Shown here: positions 49,125 through 60,034 of the stretch, in pieces | How the letters are laid out: each line of letters opens with the position of its first letter | Numbering within the stretch: the stretch's first letter is position 1 | Made by a program: the position numbers and the translations under genes | Source of the DNA: Grimontia sedimenti | GTDB taxonomy: Bacteria > Pseudomonadota > Gammaproteobacteria > Enterobacterales > Vibrionaceae | DNA: 64,000 nt | NCBI RefSeq assembly: GCF_011045095.1 | Contig: NZ_JAALDL010000004.1 | Location: 248,001-312,000, forward strand | Direction: 5' to 3' | Notes under the pieces: model-generated | What the model was told of the DNA's origin: nothing | The model's input: only the letters and a program-made list of their open reading frames with translations | Databases searched by the model: none

Positions 49125-52100
49125 ATGAACAAGAAACAGTTAGCCTGCCTGATCCCGGCATTGCTTGCTGGGGCAAGCTGCTCAACAGCCTTCGCCAGCA
49201 CACCAAGCTCTCAAACCGTTTACTTCAACCAGAAATCCTTGCCTTCAGATACCCAAGGTTCGCTGGCTGCCAGCGTCAGCATGGCGCAGAGCGTGATCAT
49301 GCCAACCATCCATGGCATTGAAGGGGATCGCCAGCCTCATCTGGTCGCACTGCGTAAAGCACTGGTGATCGTAGAACCTCATGCCACTGACGAACTTAAA
49401 AACAGCGAGATCGCCGTGGTGGTGAAAAACAGCCAGGGTGACGAAGTGCACCGCACGACCCTGCTGCCGCCTTCTGCGCAGCCAAAACCTGCGGGCCAGA
49501 TTGATATCGACCTCGATATTGTCGTGCCGGAAACCTACGCGCACCGCATCTCGTCGCAACAGGCTATTGATGTCATCGCCTATGAATCCGGCAAGGACGC
49601 TTTCAAAGCACTGCTGACCGAGCATGACACCCTTGAAATCGCCACCAGCAACGGCAACTTTGCCTACGACTTTATGCTGCCGGAAGGCGCAGAGCTCGAC
49701 GGCAAGATCGTCACCTTCTCCTCACAGGCCGGATACAACTCACGCATTCACTACACCCACGGCTCTGATACGCTTTCTTCTGGTAACCGCTTTACCTACA
49801 ACAACGTTGGCGGTAAATGGTTTGCCCAATCTGATGCGGATTACGGCAAGCTCGCCTACAGCGACAACGCCTACACAGCGGTTTTGCCCGCAGAAGTGAT
49901 TGAGCCGGGCTTTAGCCTGACGCTCAGCAATGGCCATCAGGAAGGCGTGGTCGAAGGCATTAAAGTCGGTGCTAACACCACACTGATTCTTAACGCTGTC
50001 GATGTGGGTCTTTTGACGCCACCGCGCGGTGAATTCCGCTTTATGACCGATAAGAAACTGCACCGCGACTACTTCCAGTCTGTGCAGATCAGCAAGCTTA
50101 TCGTGAATCCATACGCGCCCATCCATCTAGAAGAAATCATGCTGCCGGATGGCCGCCTTCTGGTCGACGTTGACCCAAGCAAAGCAGACGCTTACGGCAG
50201 TGATTCCCACTACCGCATTGCCCGAGAACTGATTTCCGCAGGGATCAACAGCGCCAACTACGGCGTGAACAGCTATGACGTAATGAACGGTTCCCAATGG
50301 AACATCAGCGCGCCTTACCACGCGGCCCAAGTGACAGTGAACAACTCGCGGGGCAACTACAGCGACGGCATTATCAATCACGGTTTACTTGGCTCTTATG
50401 CCGGTGTGGCGTCAGTGGTCAGCTCAACAGGCAATGAATTCAGCCACGAAGTGGGCCACGAGTTCGGCGCAGGCACCCATGCAGAAGCTCACTATCTGGG
50501 CGGATTCAAAGGCTCGGTGCATAACAGCTCCACCAATATCAACTCCACCTGGGGTTGGGATCTGTTTGAAAACCGCTTCCTGCCGAACCTCAGCAAAGCG
50601 CGAACCAATGGTTCGTCCTGCTACGAAGGCGAATGCGCAGAACCATTCAACGGACACAGTTTCGGATGGGGCACCATGGCAGGTGGCTGGCCGCTGCACC
50701 CGGCAGGCAATGAGTACACACTGCACACGCCTTACGAGCTGAACGTGTTCCAGCATTTTATGGAAGGCAAAGCGAGCTTTGACCCATCCTCCCCAACCGG
50801 ATTCAGCAAATGGGATGCAGAAAGCCAGACCATGCAGCAATGGGACAACAGCGTGAAGGACGATCTCGCCTTTAACATTGTCACCATCAGCGACAACAAC
50901 ACACTGAACGAGTTTGGCGCGGAAAGCAGCAAGTTCCACGAACTGTTCGAGAACGCAGACGCTGTTCGCATCAACACTGGCAACGGCTACTGGGCGCGTG
51001 ATTTCTACCTGCCGACTGATCAAAGCTTCGAAGGCAAAGTGGTGGTGTTCAGCTCATCAGCAGGCTATAACTCCCACATTCACTTTAATAGTGGCTCCCA
51101 GCTTCTGGTGAACGGCACCAAATACGCTTACCGCTTTGAAGCGGGTCAGTGGGTGGAAGTGGAAAAAGACATCATCGACAAAACCGTGCCGCGCATTCCT
51201 GAAAAACAGGGCGTTGCCGTGACCACACTGGTGGGTTACTACGATCCAAACAACACGCTGCCAAGCTACATCTACCCCGCCCTGCACGGTGCGTATGGCG
51301 CAGTATATGCCGATAACTTTACTGCATCATCGTGTCAGCTGGACGTGCTCACCCAACAAGGCGGCACCCAACGCTTCAACCTGCACAACCGTCGCCTTAA
51401 AGAAGGCTTGATGAACCGCTTCCACGTGAATGTGGAAACCGCACTCAACCCTTACCGCGCCGAGCTTTACTGCAACGACAAACTGCTTGCCGATATCGCG
51501 ATTGCCGCGCCGACGGTGGAACTCAAAGCAGGCATCGTCACCACAGAGCTTGGCGAAGCACCGACCCTGTCAGGTGTGACAGACGTGACCCTGCAACAGG
51601 GCGATAGCTTTGATGCACTGCACGGCGTGAGCGCGTTTGATAAAGAAGATGGCGACATCACCGCTAGCATCCGCGTTTCCGGTGATGTCGATACCCAAAC
51701 ACCGGGCGATTACCTGCTGAGCTACAAGGTCACCGACAGCGAAGGCCAGACAGCCTCAGCCACCCGCACCATCACGGTCAAAGCCAGCGCCACATGTATT
51801 ACCAGCTGGGAGAAAAACCGCGTGTATGTGGGCGGCGATAAAGTCTCGCACCACGGCGTAGTATGGTTGGCCGCCTGGTGGACCAAAGGCGAAGAGCCGG
51901 GCAACACCGGTGAATGGGGCGTTTGGAAACAAACCGACGACGAGAGCTGTGGCGGTACTAACCCAGAGCCAACACCCGATCCGGACCCAGAAGTGACACC
52001 GCCACCACCGGGTGAATACCCAAACTACACACCGGGCGCGGCCTATCAGGAAGGTGACATTGTAAAAGGTCAGGACGGCAAGCTTTACCAATGCAAGCCA

Positions 52101-52199
52101 TGGCCAAACTCAGGCTGGTGCTCCAACCCAAGCTACGCACCGGGTAAAACACCGTTCTGGCAAGATGCCTGGAACCTGTTGAAGTCATACCAATCGTAG
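49125..52199 (+). CDS. TagA/StcE-like secreted M66 metalloprotease with chitin-binding modules
   Basis: 1024 residues. The signal peptide ends near STAFAS. The zinc site HEVGHEFGAGTH (about residues 442-453) is the M66 motif HExxHxxGxxH. Two copies of a TagA-type domain flank the protease (GNFAYDFMLPEGAELDGKIVTFSSQAGYNSRIHY and GYWARDFYLPTDQSFEGKVVVFSSSAGYNSHIHF). A DUF5011 Ig-like domain follows (FDALHGVSAFDKEDGDITASI). Two short carbohydrate-binding modules end the protein (CITSWEKNRVYVGGDKVSHHGVVWLAAWW; YPNYTPGAAYQEGDIVKGQDGKLYQCKPWPNSGWC). Relatives cleave mucins; adhesion to chitin is inferred. Confidence 0.9.
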   Translation: MNKKQLACLIPALLAGASCSTAFASTPSSQTVYFNQKSLPSDTQGSLAASVSMAQSVIMPTIHGIEGDRQPHLVALRKALVIVEPHATDELKNSEIAVVVKNSQGDEVHRTTLLPPSAQPKPAGQIDIDLDIVVPETYAHRISSQQAIDVIAYESGKDAFKALLTEHDTLEIATSNGNFAYDFMLPEGAELDGKIVTFSSQAGYNSRIHYTHGSDTLSSGNRFTYNNVGGKWFAQSDADYGKLAYSDNAYTAVLPAEVIEPGFSLTLSNGHQEGVVEGIKVGANTTLILNAVDVGLLTPPRGEFRFMTDKKLHRDYFQSVQISKLIVNPYAPIHLEEIMLPDGRLLVDVDPSKADAYGSDSHYRIARELISAGINSANYGVNSYDVMNGSQWNISAPYHAAQVTVNNSRGNYSDGIINHGLLGSYAGVASVVSSTGNEFSHEVGHEFGAGTHAEAHYLGGFKGSVHNSSTNINSTWGWDLFENRFLPNLSKARTNGSSCYEGECAEPFNGHSFGWGTMAGGWPLHPAGNEYTLHTPYELNVFQHFMEGKASFDPSSPTGFSKWDAESQTMQQWDNSVKDDLAFNIVTISDNNTLNEFGAESSKFHELFENADAVRINTGNGYWARDFYLPTDQSFEGKVVVFSSSAGYNSHIHFNSGSQLLVNGTKYAYRFEAGQWVEVEKDIIDKTVPRIPEKQGVAVTTLVGYYDPNNTLPSYIYPALHGAYGAVYADNFTASSCQLDVLTQQGGTQRFNLHNRRLKEGLMNRFHVNVETALNPYRAELYCNDKLLADIAIAAPTVELKAGIVTTELGEAPTLSGVTDVTLQQGDSFDALHGVSAFDKEDGDITASIRVSGDVDTQTPGDYLLSYKVTDSEGQTASATRTITVKASATCITSWEKNRVYVGGDKVSHHGVVWLAAWWTKGEEPGNTGEWGVWKQTDDESCGGTNPEPTPDPDPEVTPPPPGEYPNYTPGAAYQEGDIVKGQDGKLYQCKPWPNSGWCSNPSYAPGKTPFWQDAWNLLKSYQS

Positions 52200-52242
52200 T
52201 CAATATCCGCTCATCCTAGCTTGTGCGGGCTTCAATACACAA

Positions 52243-52272
52243 AAAAGCGGTGGCCAATGACCACCGCTTTTC
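52243..52272. terminator. Terminator after the M66 protease gene, possibly bidirectional
   Basis: Stem AAAGCGGTGG/CCACCGCTTT around CCAATGA, with A's on the left and T's on the right. The rnfH gene ends on the other strand just beyond. Confidence 0.85.
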
Positions 52273-52340
52273 TTTTTGTTCTTATCTATATACTTATCCG
52301 CATTCTTCTTCGCATTCGTATACGAAAGCGAAGCGCAGAT

Positions 52341-52691
52341 TTACTCGCCTTTGCGCAGCGGGTTTACCTTACCACCTGTGACCGGGTCAGACTTCCCTTC
52401 TGCTTTCATGCGCTCAGCGCGGCGGCGGCGGATTTCTTTCGGGTCTGCCACCAGAGGGCGGTAGATTTCAATGCGGTCGCCGTCATGCACCGTCGCATCC
52501 AGTTTCACCAGACGACTGAACACACCGACTTTGTTCTTCTTCAGGTCGATTTCAGGGTAGGCATCCAAAATACCCGAGTGGCTGATGATTTCTTCCACCG
52601 GCGTATCTGGTGTCACAATCGCCTTAAACACACGCTGCTCATCCGGCAACGCATACATCACTTCAATATGCAGCAACTTACCGTCACTCAT
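52341..52691 (-). CDS. rnfH: RnfH family ubiquitin-like protein
   Basis: 116 residues. LLHIEVMYALPDEQRVFKAIVTPDTPVEEIISHSGIL and VGVFSRLVKLDATVHDGDRIEIYRPLVADPKEIRRRRAE match RnfH/YfjF (RatB), a beta-grasp protein of unknown function. It overlaps ratA by eight bases, the constant partner. Confidence 0.92.
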   Translation of the reverse strand: MSDGKLLHIEVMYALPDEQRVFKAIVTPDTPVEEIISHSGILDAYPEIDLKKNKVGVFSRLVKLDATVHDGDRIEIYRPLVADPKEIRRRRAERMKAEGKSDPVTGGKVNPLRKGE

Positions 52692-53115
52692 AAATGTCTC
52701 TCGCCCTGTCGGTGAAAGCCTTCACCATGTTCATCGCCAACTCGTTAAAGACTTTTCCGAACGCCATTTCCACCAAACCGTTGGTGAACTCAAAATCCAG
52801 ATTCAGCTCGATTTTGCACGCATCCGCATCCAAAGACGTAAAATGCCAGCCACCCACCAGTTTTCGGAAAGGGCCATCAACCAGTTCCATTTTGATTTGC
52901 TGACCGTTTACCAGCAAATTGCGCGTGGTAAAGGTTTTGCGGATACCGGCTTTCGACACATCCACCGACGCGGTCATCGCACTGTCATTGGCTTCCAGCA
53001 CGCGCGAACCGGCACACCCCGGCAAAAATGAAGGGTAAGCTTCAACATCATTAACAAGTTCAAACATCTGCTCTGCACTATACGGCACCAACGCAGAACG
53101 GGTAATACGCGGCAT
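52684..53115 (-). CDS. ratA: RatA, ribosome-association protein of the START/Coq10 fold
   Basis: 143 residues. PRITRSALVPYSAEQMFELVNDVEAYPSFLPGCAGSRVLE begins the SRPBCC/Coq10-like fold. In E. coli RatA binds the 50S subunit and blocks subunit joining; in other work the family is linked to ubiquinone. It lies divergent from smpB, the conserved arrangement. Confidence 0.92.
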   Translation of the reverse strand: MPRITRSALVPYSAEQMFELVNDVEAYPSFLPGCAGSRVLEANDSAMTASVDVSKAGIRKTFTTRNLLVNGQQIKMELVDGPFRKLVGGWHFTSLDADACKIELNLDFEFTNGLVEMAFGKVFNELAMNMVKAFTDRARDIYE

Positions 53116-53321
53116 AGCGTCTCCTCTCAGGTCGATTCCGGCATCATATCACCAGACCGTATTTTTCCCCAAATTCCTTCAACGTGCCTCCAAACCGCAC
53201 AAACGGCAACGAACAGGGACACCCGGAAACATCGCCATCGACGGTTTATGGGGCCGGGCGCCTGAAAATCCGATAAAAACTTGTTTCGCCCACCATAACC
53301 ACTACGTATAATGCCGCCATT

Positions 53322-53807
53322 ATGGTAAAGAAAAACGCAAAGAATAAGGCGGGCAGCAACACGATTGCTCAGAACCGCCAGGCTCGCCACGAATACTTCA
53401 TCGAAGACGATATTGAGGTAGGGCTAGAGCTACAAGGCTGGGAAGTGAAATCACTCCGTGCAGGCAAAGCCAACATCAGCGAGAGCTACGTGTTCTTCCG
53501 CAATGGTGAAGCTTTCATGTCTGGCGCGACCATCACTCCGCTGAACGTTGCTTCTACACACGTAGTGGCAGACCCAACACGCGTGCGAAAACTGCTGCTC
53601 AAGCGTCGTGAACTCGACAACTTGATTGGTAAAGTGAACCGCGAAGGTTACACGGTTATCGCGCTTTCCATGTACTGGAAACAGTCGTGGGCTAAACTTA
53701 AGATTGGTCTGGCGAAAGGTAAAAAACTTCATGACAAGCGTGATGCTTCCAAAGATCGCGATTGGCAGCGCGACAAAGCGCGAATCATGAAGCACTCAAC
53801 CAGATAA
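53322..53807 (+). CDS. smpB: SsrA-binding protein SmpB
   Basis: 161 residues. [44 protein letters not shown] and the basic tail [32 protein letters not shown] are typical. It delivers tmRNA to stalled ribosomes. The tmRNA gene follows 46 bases later. Confidence 0.97.
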   Translation: MVKKNAKNKAGSNTIAQNRQARHEYFIEDDIEVGLELQGWEVKSLRAGKANISESYVFFRNGEAFMSGATITPLNVASTHVVADPTRVRKLLLKRRELDNLIGKVNREGYTVIALSMYWKQSWAKLKIGLAKGKKLHDKRDASKDRDWQRDKARIMKHSTR

Positions 53808-53853
53808 TCGTTGACGCAGCAGCATGTTATGCTAGTATCTGCGTCCACATTCC

Positions 53854-54221
53854 GGGGCTGATTCAGGATTCGACAGGATCAAGAAGGCTCGTGGAGCATG
53901 CCGAGGGGCGGTTGGCCTCGTAAAAAGCCGCAAAAAAATAGTCGCAAACGACGAAAACTACGCACTAGCAGCTTAATAACCTGCTCAGAGCCTGCCCTCC
54001 CTAGCCTCCGCCTGTAGGACGGGGAATCAGGGCAGTCAAACCCAATCAGGATAGCGAGGGAAGCTTTGACCGAAGAGCTGAACCGCGAAATAGAATTTCG
54101 GTATGTCTTTTTGTAGCGTGTCTATTCGCAGCACACTGACGAGATTAAAGATAGACTAAGCATGTAGCGCCATTAGTTAGACTGATTTTGGACGCGGGTT
54201 CAACTCCCGCCAGCTCCACCA
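53854..54221 (+). ncRNA. ssrA: Transfer-messenger RNA (tmRNA)
   Basis: It begins GGGGCTGATTCAGGATTCGA and ends GGTTCAACTCCCGCCAGCTCCACCA, which pair as the tRNA-like acceptor and T-arm. The tag frame encodes ANDENYALAA (resume codon GCA, stop TAA near 53975), as in vibrios. It rescues stalled ribosomes with SmpB. Its 3' end is a common integration site, and an A+T-rich defence module begins right after it. Confidence 0.96.
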
Positions 54222-54232
54222 AACGTTTGGGA

Positions 54233-54264
54233 AAGCGCCAACTCGAAAGGGTTGGCGCTTTTTT
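54233..54264 (+). terminator. Terminator of ssrA
   Basis: Stem AAGCGCCAAC/GTTGGCGCTT with loop TCGAAAGG and six T's. Confidence 0.92.
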
Positions 54265-54444
54265 GTGTCTCATTTTTAACTCCAATAAGAAGCTTACTAC
54301 TATCTAGCTCAAATCACATTTGCTAAGCAACTCGGGAATATCACAAAAATAAACGTTGAATGTACTGTATTTTAGGCATTACTGATAAAATCGAAAGCTA
54401 TCAGAAAGAACCTGCCTCCAATTCGATCAAAGCTAGAGGTAAAC

Positions 54445-55505
54445 ATGTTGAATGAAGTAAAGTTCTGCTGCACTCCAAATTTCGCAGGGGAAAGTGAAGG
54501 TCTTGGTGATGCTGGCATAGAGACATTTCTCGACTCACCTTTTATTAGTTTAGCGAGAGAAATCGGTCAAAACAGCCGAGATGCAAAGAGCCCAAACGTG
54601 TCTTGCCCAGTACGAATTACCTTCGATATCCTAGAAGTTGAAAAGTCAGAAATTCCAGGAATAAATGAGTTTATTAACACAGTAGAGCAATGCCTTGAAA
54701 CTTCTTATTCTCGTAAAGATCCTAAAGCTATAGACTTTTTTTATAACCTCTCTAATTTACTGAAAAAAGAATCGGTAAAAATTCTAAAAATAGAAGATAT
54801 AAATACAAAAGGGCTACATGGCCCGTGTGAGGAAGGAACTCCGTTTCATAGCTTAGTTAAATCCCGTGGAGTCAGCCAGAAAGGAGATGATATATCTTCG
54901 GGAGGCTCTCATGGCATTGGGAAAAATGCAGTTTATGCGGTATCTCAGGGAAGAACAGTATTTTATTCAACTAAATACTTATCTAACTCTGAGGAGAAAT
55001 TTTATTTTCAGGGTAAATCACTTCTAATTTCTCACTGTTTAAACCATGAGCCCAAGAGTGCTACTGGTTATTGGGGAGAGGATCAGTATAAAGCAATTGA
55101 AAATATAGAGTTGTTACCAAAGTGGTTACATAAAGAAGAACAAGGCACCACTATTTTTTCTTTATTTTTTGAAGACTCTGATAGGTGGGAAGATAAAATC
55201 GTCATTTCTTTAATAAACAACTTCACTTCAGCCATATATAATGGAGAAATGGAGTTCAATATTAATAACGAATATATAGTTAACCGCGAGAGTATTAGTA
55301 ATTTGATTTTTTCTTCTGATTTGGAGATCATAGCAGAAAGATCTGGTATTGCTGTAGATTTAGAAGTGGCAAGACAAATCTATAAATGCCTAAGCTCTGA
55401 TTTATCAGATAATCTACAGTTTGAAATTAAAAACCTAGGTAAGTTTAATCTAAGAATATTACTAGACGATGAGGCATCAAAAAAGTACATATTCTTCGTA
55501 ATGGA

Positions 55506-55527
<22 letters not shown>
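54445..55527 (+). CDS. MORC/MutL-type GHKL ATPase of a defence module, upstream frame
   Basis: 360 residues. GHKL motifs are visible: N-box SLAREIGQNSRDAKS (residues 35-49), the Asp-bearing ILKIEDINTKGL, and glycine box SGGSHGIGKNAVYAVS. This resembles the prokaryotic MORC-like ATPases described in restriction-modification islands by Iyer and colleagues (2008). The frame ends shortly after LLDDEASKKYIFF, but the -1 frame continues smoothly as KKVHILRNGMFITSNLKNF, so this is probably only the N-terminal half of a 656-residue protein. AGAGGT precedes the ATG. The sequence is markedly A+T-rich compared with the flanking housekeeping genes, suggesting transfer. Confidence 0.8.
55479..55485 (+). 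other. Candidate -1 frameshift heptamer A AAA AAG
   Basis: In the upstream frame the codons are TCA AAA AAG TAC; the heptamer A AAA AAG is exactly in the slippery register and is the one used in E. coli dnaX. A -1 slip joins residue 347 of the upstream frame to the downstream frame at GTA CAT ATT. A weak stem TTCTTC/GAAGAA (55492-55497 with 55526-55531) starts six bases downstream. A single-base indel in the six-A run is the alternative. Confidence 0.55.
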
Positions 55528-56410
<883 letters not shown>

Positions 56411-56414
<4 letters not shown>

Positions 56415-57241
56415 AAATAAAAGATACTTCAACATTTCCACACCCAGTGCTTCAGAAGTATTCAAATGACTATATCTCAGGTGAGTTTGATGCTAGTTTC
56501 TCTGTAAATACTCGTAATTGCGAGATAAGCTTCTTATTGACGTTAACAGAAGAAACACTACTTAAATCCATAATATCCGGACAAGCAAAATGTAGCATTT
56601 TCCTATCCTGCAAAGACACTTACATTACAGACTCGCATGATATAAAAATATTATCTCGAGTAACAAATGGAAAATTCAACTTCAAACCTGAGAACTTCCG
56701 AGGACTTGTTACAATTCGTGCAATAGTTTATTCAGCAGTTGATATACATCCATATATCAACCAAAACTTACACCCTGAACTATCTGATGAAGACTGGAAG
56801 TTAGATAAAGGAAGCATACTTGCATTTTCAACTGAAAGTAGATTTAAATCAATTCCTGCAAAGCTACAAGCTACTGAAACCATATTCATTTTCTCAGCTC
56901 ATGATGCTATTGAAGATAATGAAATATTAGTTGATCTAAACTCAGATAAAATTGACATAAGAGTCAATAGAGAGACATTAAATAGTATAACAGAGCTTAG
57001 AAGCACTCGGAGAGGTAAAGATATTCTACTGAATAGCATTTATCTTCCTGCGGTTATGGAAGCACTGTGGCAAATTGCTGAAGAGCCCACAATCTATGAA
57101 GAAAGGTCATGGTATCCCATATTCAAGATGAAATGTGAAAGCCTTGATATTGATTTTGAATCTATCAACCCATTAAGAGATGCTCAGAAGATACTGAAAA
57201 ACCCTTTAAGTAGAATATTGAAAAATATGGAGATAGTATAG
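56411..57241 (+). CDS. Uncharacterised protein of the defence module
   Basis: 276 residues, starting at the ATGA overlap with the ATPase gene. It starts MKIKDTSTFPHPVLQKYSNDYISGEFDASFSVNTRN and looks beta-rich in the first 150 residues, then helical (GKDILLNSIYLPAVMEALWQIAEE). LHPELSDEDWKLDKGSILAFSTE in the middle may be a conserved patch. No nuclease or helicase motif is seen. It is strictly coupled to the ATPase and the DUF6339-like gene, so it is probably a partner in the same complex. No family name is recognised. Confidence 0.7.
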
Positions 57242-57243
57242 TT

Positions 57244-57993
57244 ATGGCACTAGAGAGACTTAAATATCTATCTCAAGACGAACATGACAGACTCATAGGA
57301 AATATTAGTACTGACAGAGAAAAATATTTAAATGATTCATTCTCTGATCTCTGTGATAGTTATGGCTGGAATAGTGAGCTCAAAGATATACTTGTCGATT
57401 ACAGTTATTTGAAGAGTTTGGATAGCACTTCAACATCTTCAAAGCTAGATGTTGAAAACTCTATTTTAGTAATGAAAGCATTCTCGGATATAACACCTGT
57501 TATGGCCACTGATAGTCGGATATGGACGCGGGTCTGTCATGCTGAAGGTTTTGAATATACGAGAAACAGGTGGCTTAATAGTCTCGATAAGTCGAACGAT
57601 GAAAATGTTGACAAAGCCATTCGAAAACACTTTTTCGCGACACATCTGACTCAGTATAGAGATGATAACGGTATAGCTAGACTTTGGTGGAGCTCTTGGA
57701 TTGCACGAAGAATTGATGCTGAAAACCCAAGAAATGTACTGAGCATTATATTCTCAAAAGCAGATATACGCTCTAATATCATTGAGCGTTCTGGGATCAC
57801 CACTAGGAAGTGTTTGATCACTCATTTAGTCGATTTTATAGGTGAAAATTTAGATCTTAGCGAAAAACAGTTTAGGGAGTTTATGAAGACTGTAAATTTA
57901 TATGGTGGTGGCTTGGTGTTTGAAGCTTTAAGCTCTGCTGATATAAAGTCATTTCTACTGAGGTGCTTAATTCTCTCTAAGGAAAATGCGTAA
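57244..57993 (+). CDS. DUF6339-like protein of the defence module
   Basis: 249 residues, two bases after the previous gene. The segment DVENSILVMKAFSDITPVMATDSRIWTRVCHAEGFEYTRNRWL, and later FFATHLTQYRDDNGIARLWWSSWIARRIDAENP, fits the DUF6339 family as recalled. The family is often coded beside GHKL ATPases and cytosine methyltransferases. Its function is unknown. It is followed by a bidirectional terminator shared with the convergent methyltransferase gene. Confidence 0.6.
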   Translation: MALERLKYLSQDEHDRLIGNISTDREKYLNDSFSDLCDSYGWNSELKDILVDYSYLKSLDSTSTSSKLDVENSILVMKAFSDITPVMATDSRIWTRVCHAEGFEYTRNRWLNSLDKSNDENVDKAIRKHFFATHLTQYRDDNGIARLWWSSWIARRIDAENPRNVLSIIFSKADIRSNIIERSGITTRKCLITHLVDFIGENLDLSEKQFREFMKTVNLYGGGLVFEALSSADIKSFLLRCLILSKENA

Positions 57994-58014
57994 AGGGTGG
58001 TGTCTCCACCCTTT
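57992..58014. terminator. Bidirectional terminator between defence operons
   Basis: A perfect nine-bp stem AAAGGGTGG/CCACCCTTT around TGTCT, between convergent gene ends. Confidence 0.85.
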
Positions 58015-58023
58015 TAATTCAAC

Positions 58024-59559
58024 TTATAAGCACTTGAGTACAATTTTCGCTATCTGCTTAGCTAAGTATGGAGGGACAGCATTTCCTACTTGGACATATT
58101 GCTGAGTTCGATTTCCCTCAAAAAAATAATTATCAGGAAATGTCTGAAGCCTTGCTGCTTCACGAACAGTCAAGCTCCTACATTGGCTGGGATCGTAGTG
58201 AATAAAGTAATGGCCATCTTTAGATATATGACTAGTTACAGTCGTTGCGCACTTATCGGCCGCCTGAGTTCTAAATCGGTCTGCATGTGAACCTGATTTC
58301 CAATTGTCATGGTTAGGCGCTAACTCTTCAGGGAAATCTCTTGCTTTAGGCGAGGTTCCACCGCTTAATTCTGTATATCCAGCGCTAAATGCATACCTCA
58401 AAAGATCACTATCCATATGACCACGGGTTTCGTGATTAAGAACTGCAGATGCGGCATTATTTGAGTACCAACGTTTCAACTCTTCAGGCAAGCTCGAACT
58501 TATCCCAGACTTAGTCGACGTTTTTCTCTTGAGAGCCTTCTGCGGTTTTAACATTAAGAATAAATCCGCTGGTTTTTCTATATTGAACTTGGCTGCAAGT
58601 AAACGAGAAATAAGTTTACTGTTACTTTCAACTTCCACTTCCCATTCAAACGCATCATCTTTTCTTTTTGAGAATCCGCTTCTTAGAGGCGGTAGGTCGC
58701 CGATAGCCTGTTCTACAGTCACAATTTCGTCAGCAGGCTTCAATACATTTGGGACGCGGTCAATATCCTCTCTAATACCAAGGAGAATGACTCTATGCCT
58801 TGCCTGAGGCACGCCATAGTTTTCAGCTTTAATGAGAAAAGCTCTAGAGTCTTTATAAATAGGATCTGAAGGGTCTGTTGCTGGCTCTACGAGGGAATAA
58901 ATTCGATAACCTTTAACACCCGGTTTATCAGTTACTTTTCCCGGCTCTCTTAAGTCTGCTAGGATTTTGGGAAACATCAACTCACCAGCAACTTTGGCTG
59001 ACAATATTCCCCTAACGTTCTCCATCACGAACACTTCAGGTTGAGCTATCGAAATAACTTCTAGGTATTCTTTGTACAGGAAATTCCGGGTATCGTTTTC
59101 TGCTTTATAGTCTTTGATGCCTGCATTGCGAGAACGGCCAGCTAGCGAATAAGCCTGACACGGGGGGCCACCTATTACGACTTTAGGTCCTTTATGCTTC
59201 TCGCAAAGCTGCTTGATTCGAGCATGAATAAGTTCATTATCATCACCTAACGCTCTTGGAGCTTGAAGTGTTTCTAATTTTGCTTCTTCAGCTGCTTGTG
59301 GGTAAACATCAAATAGATCAGAACGGCTAATTTTACCTTCGAGGTACTTGTGATAATCAGCAAGGGAGTCAGGGTTATCTTTTAGCTTTCTATAAAACGC
59401 TCTTGTCGTCAGTGTTTTATGCGCCGAAGCTTCTTTCTCAACGGATACGCCGATTTGAAAAGGAAAATTCCCGTTATCGTCTTTGCACGATGAGATACCC
59501 TCGCCCAAACCGCCCGGTCCAGCGAACAAATCTATAACTAAAATTTCACCTTGGTTCAT
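58024..59559 (-). CDS. C5-cytosine DNA methyltransferase
   Basis: 511 residues. Motif I VIDLFAGPGGLGEGIS, catalytic motif IV GGPPCQAYSLAGRSRN, motif VI VFVMENVRGIL, motif VIII QARHRVILLGI, motif IX RSLTVREAARLQTFPDNYFF and motif X QYVQVGNAVPPYLAKQ are all intact, so it should be active. The spacing between VIII and IX is large, giving a long target-recognition domain of about 200 residues. It is convergent with the ATPase operon and followed upstream by a Vsr gene. It probably marks self DNA; the recognised site is unknown. Confidence 0.93.
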   Translation of the reverse strand: MNQGEILVIDLFAGPGGLGEGISSCKDDNGNFPFQIGVSVEKEASAHKTLTTRAFYRKLKDNPDSLADYHKYLEGKISRSDLFDVYPQAAEEAKLETLQAPRALGDDNELIHARIKQLCEKHKGPKVVIGGPPCQAYSLAGRSRNAGIKDYKAENDTRNFLYKEYLEVISIAQPEVFVMENVRGILSAKVAGELMFPKILADLREPGKVTDKPGVKGYRIYSLVEPATDPSDPIYKDSRAFLIKAENYGVPQARHRVILLGIREDIDRVPNVLKPADEIVTVEQAIGDLPPLRSGFSKRKDDAFEWEVEVESNSKLISRLLAAKFNIEKPADLFLMLKPQKALKRKTSTKSGISSSLPEELKRWYSNNAASAVLNHETRGHMDSDLLRYAFSAGYTELSGGTSPKARDFPEELAPNHDNWKSGSHADRFRTQAADKCATTVTSHISKDGHYFIHYDPSQCRSLTVREAARLQTFPDNYFFEGNRTQQYVQVGNAVPPYLAKQIAKIVLKCL

Positions 59560-59753
59560 TATTCAGCGCTTACTTATCTTCAATGCTGGCAATAATACCA
59601 GGCTTCATCTTGTGCACAATCACTTTAGCTTTAAGGTGTTCTTAATGGTCACACAATGAGCAAGACACAATTACAATGTGACTCATAGTCCGTGGCCTAT
59701 CCCCTTCATATCAATCATCATTTCTCAATGTTTCATTCAATGGGAATCCAGCT

Positions 59754-59963
59754 ATGAGCTACAGGGCAGAAACTGAGGAAAGCTACAAAGGCTTCACTAT
59801 CTACATCGACGAAAACTCAGATGGCTACAGAGGTGGCTTTGAGTTCTGTATTTCGAATGGAACCGAAATTCTAGAACAAGGGCTAACAGCAGATCCTGAA
59901 TCAGCCCTTTCAACGGCACAAAAGTTGATAGATGAGCGCCTTGTGAATACACACTCCAGTTAG
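59754..59963 (+). CDS. Small hypothetical protein between methyltransferase and vsr
   Basis: 69 residues: MSYRAETEESYKGFTIYIDENSDGYRGGFEFCISNG, then an alpha-helical end (ESALSTAQKLIDERLV). It resembles small beta-beta-alpha proteins of unknown role. It is divergent from the methyltransferase gene and lies 71 bases ahead of vsr. Confidence 0.6.
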   Translation: MSYRAETEESYKGFTIYIDENSDGYRGGFEFCISNGTEILEQGLTADPESALSTAQKLIDERLVNTHSS

Positions 59964-60034
59964 CGGAACTCATACACTTCTCTTCTGTATTTTTGTGTAA
60001 GGTATCACTACGCCTCACACCGAAATGCAGGGTT

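Noticed and set aside
54190-54221. A separate tRNA gene at the 3' end of ssrA
   Set aside because: The T-arm and CCA belong to the tRNA-like domain of tmRNA, pairing with GGGGCTG at 53854.
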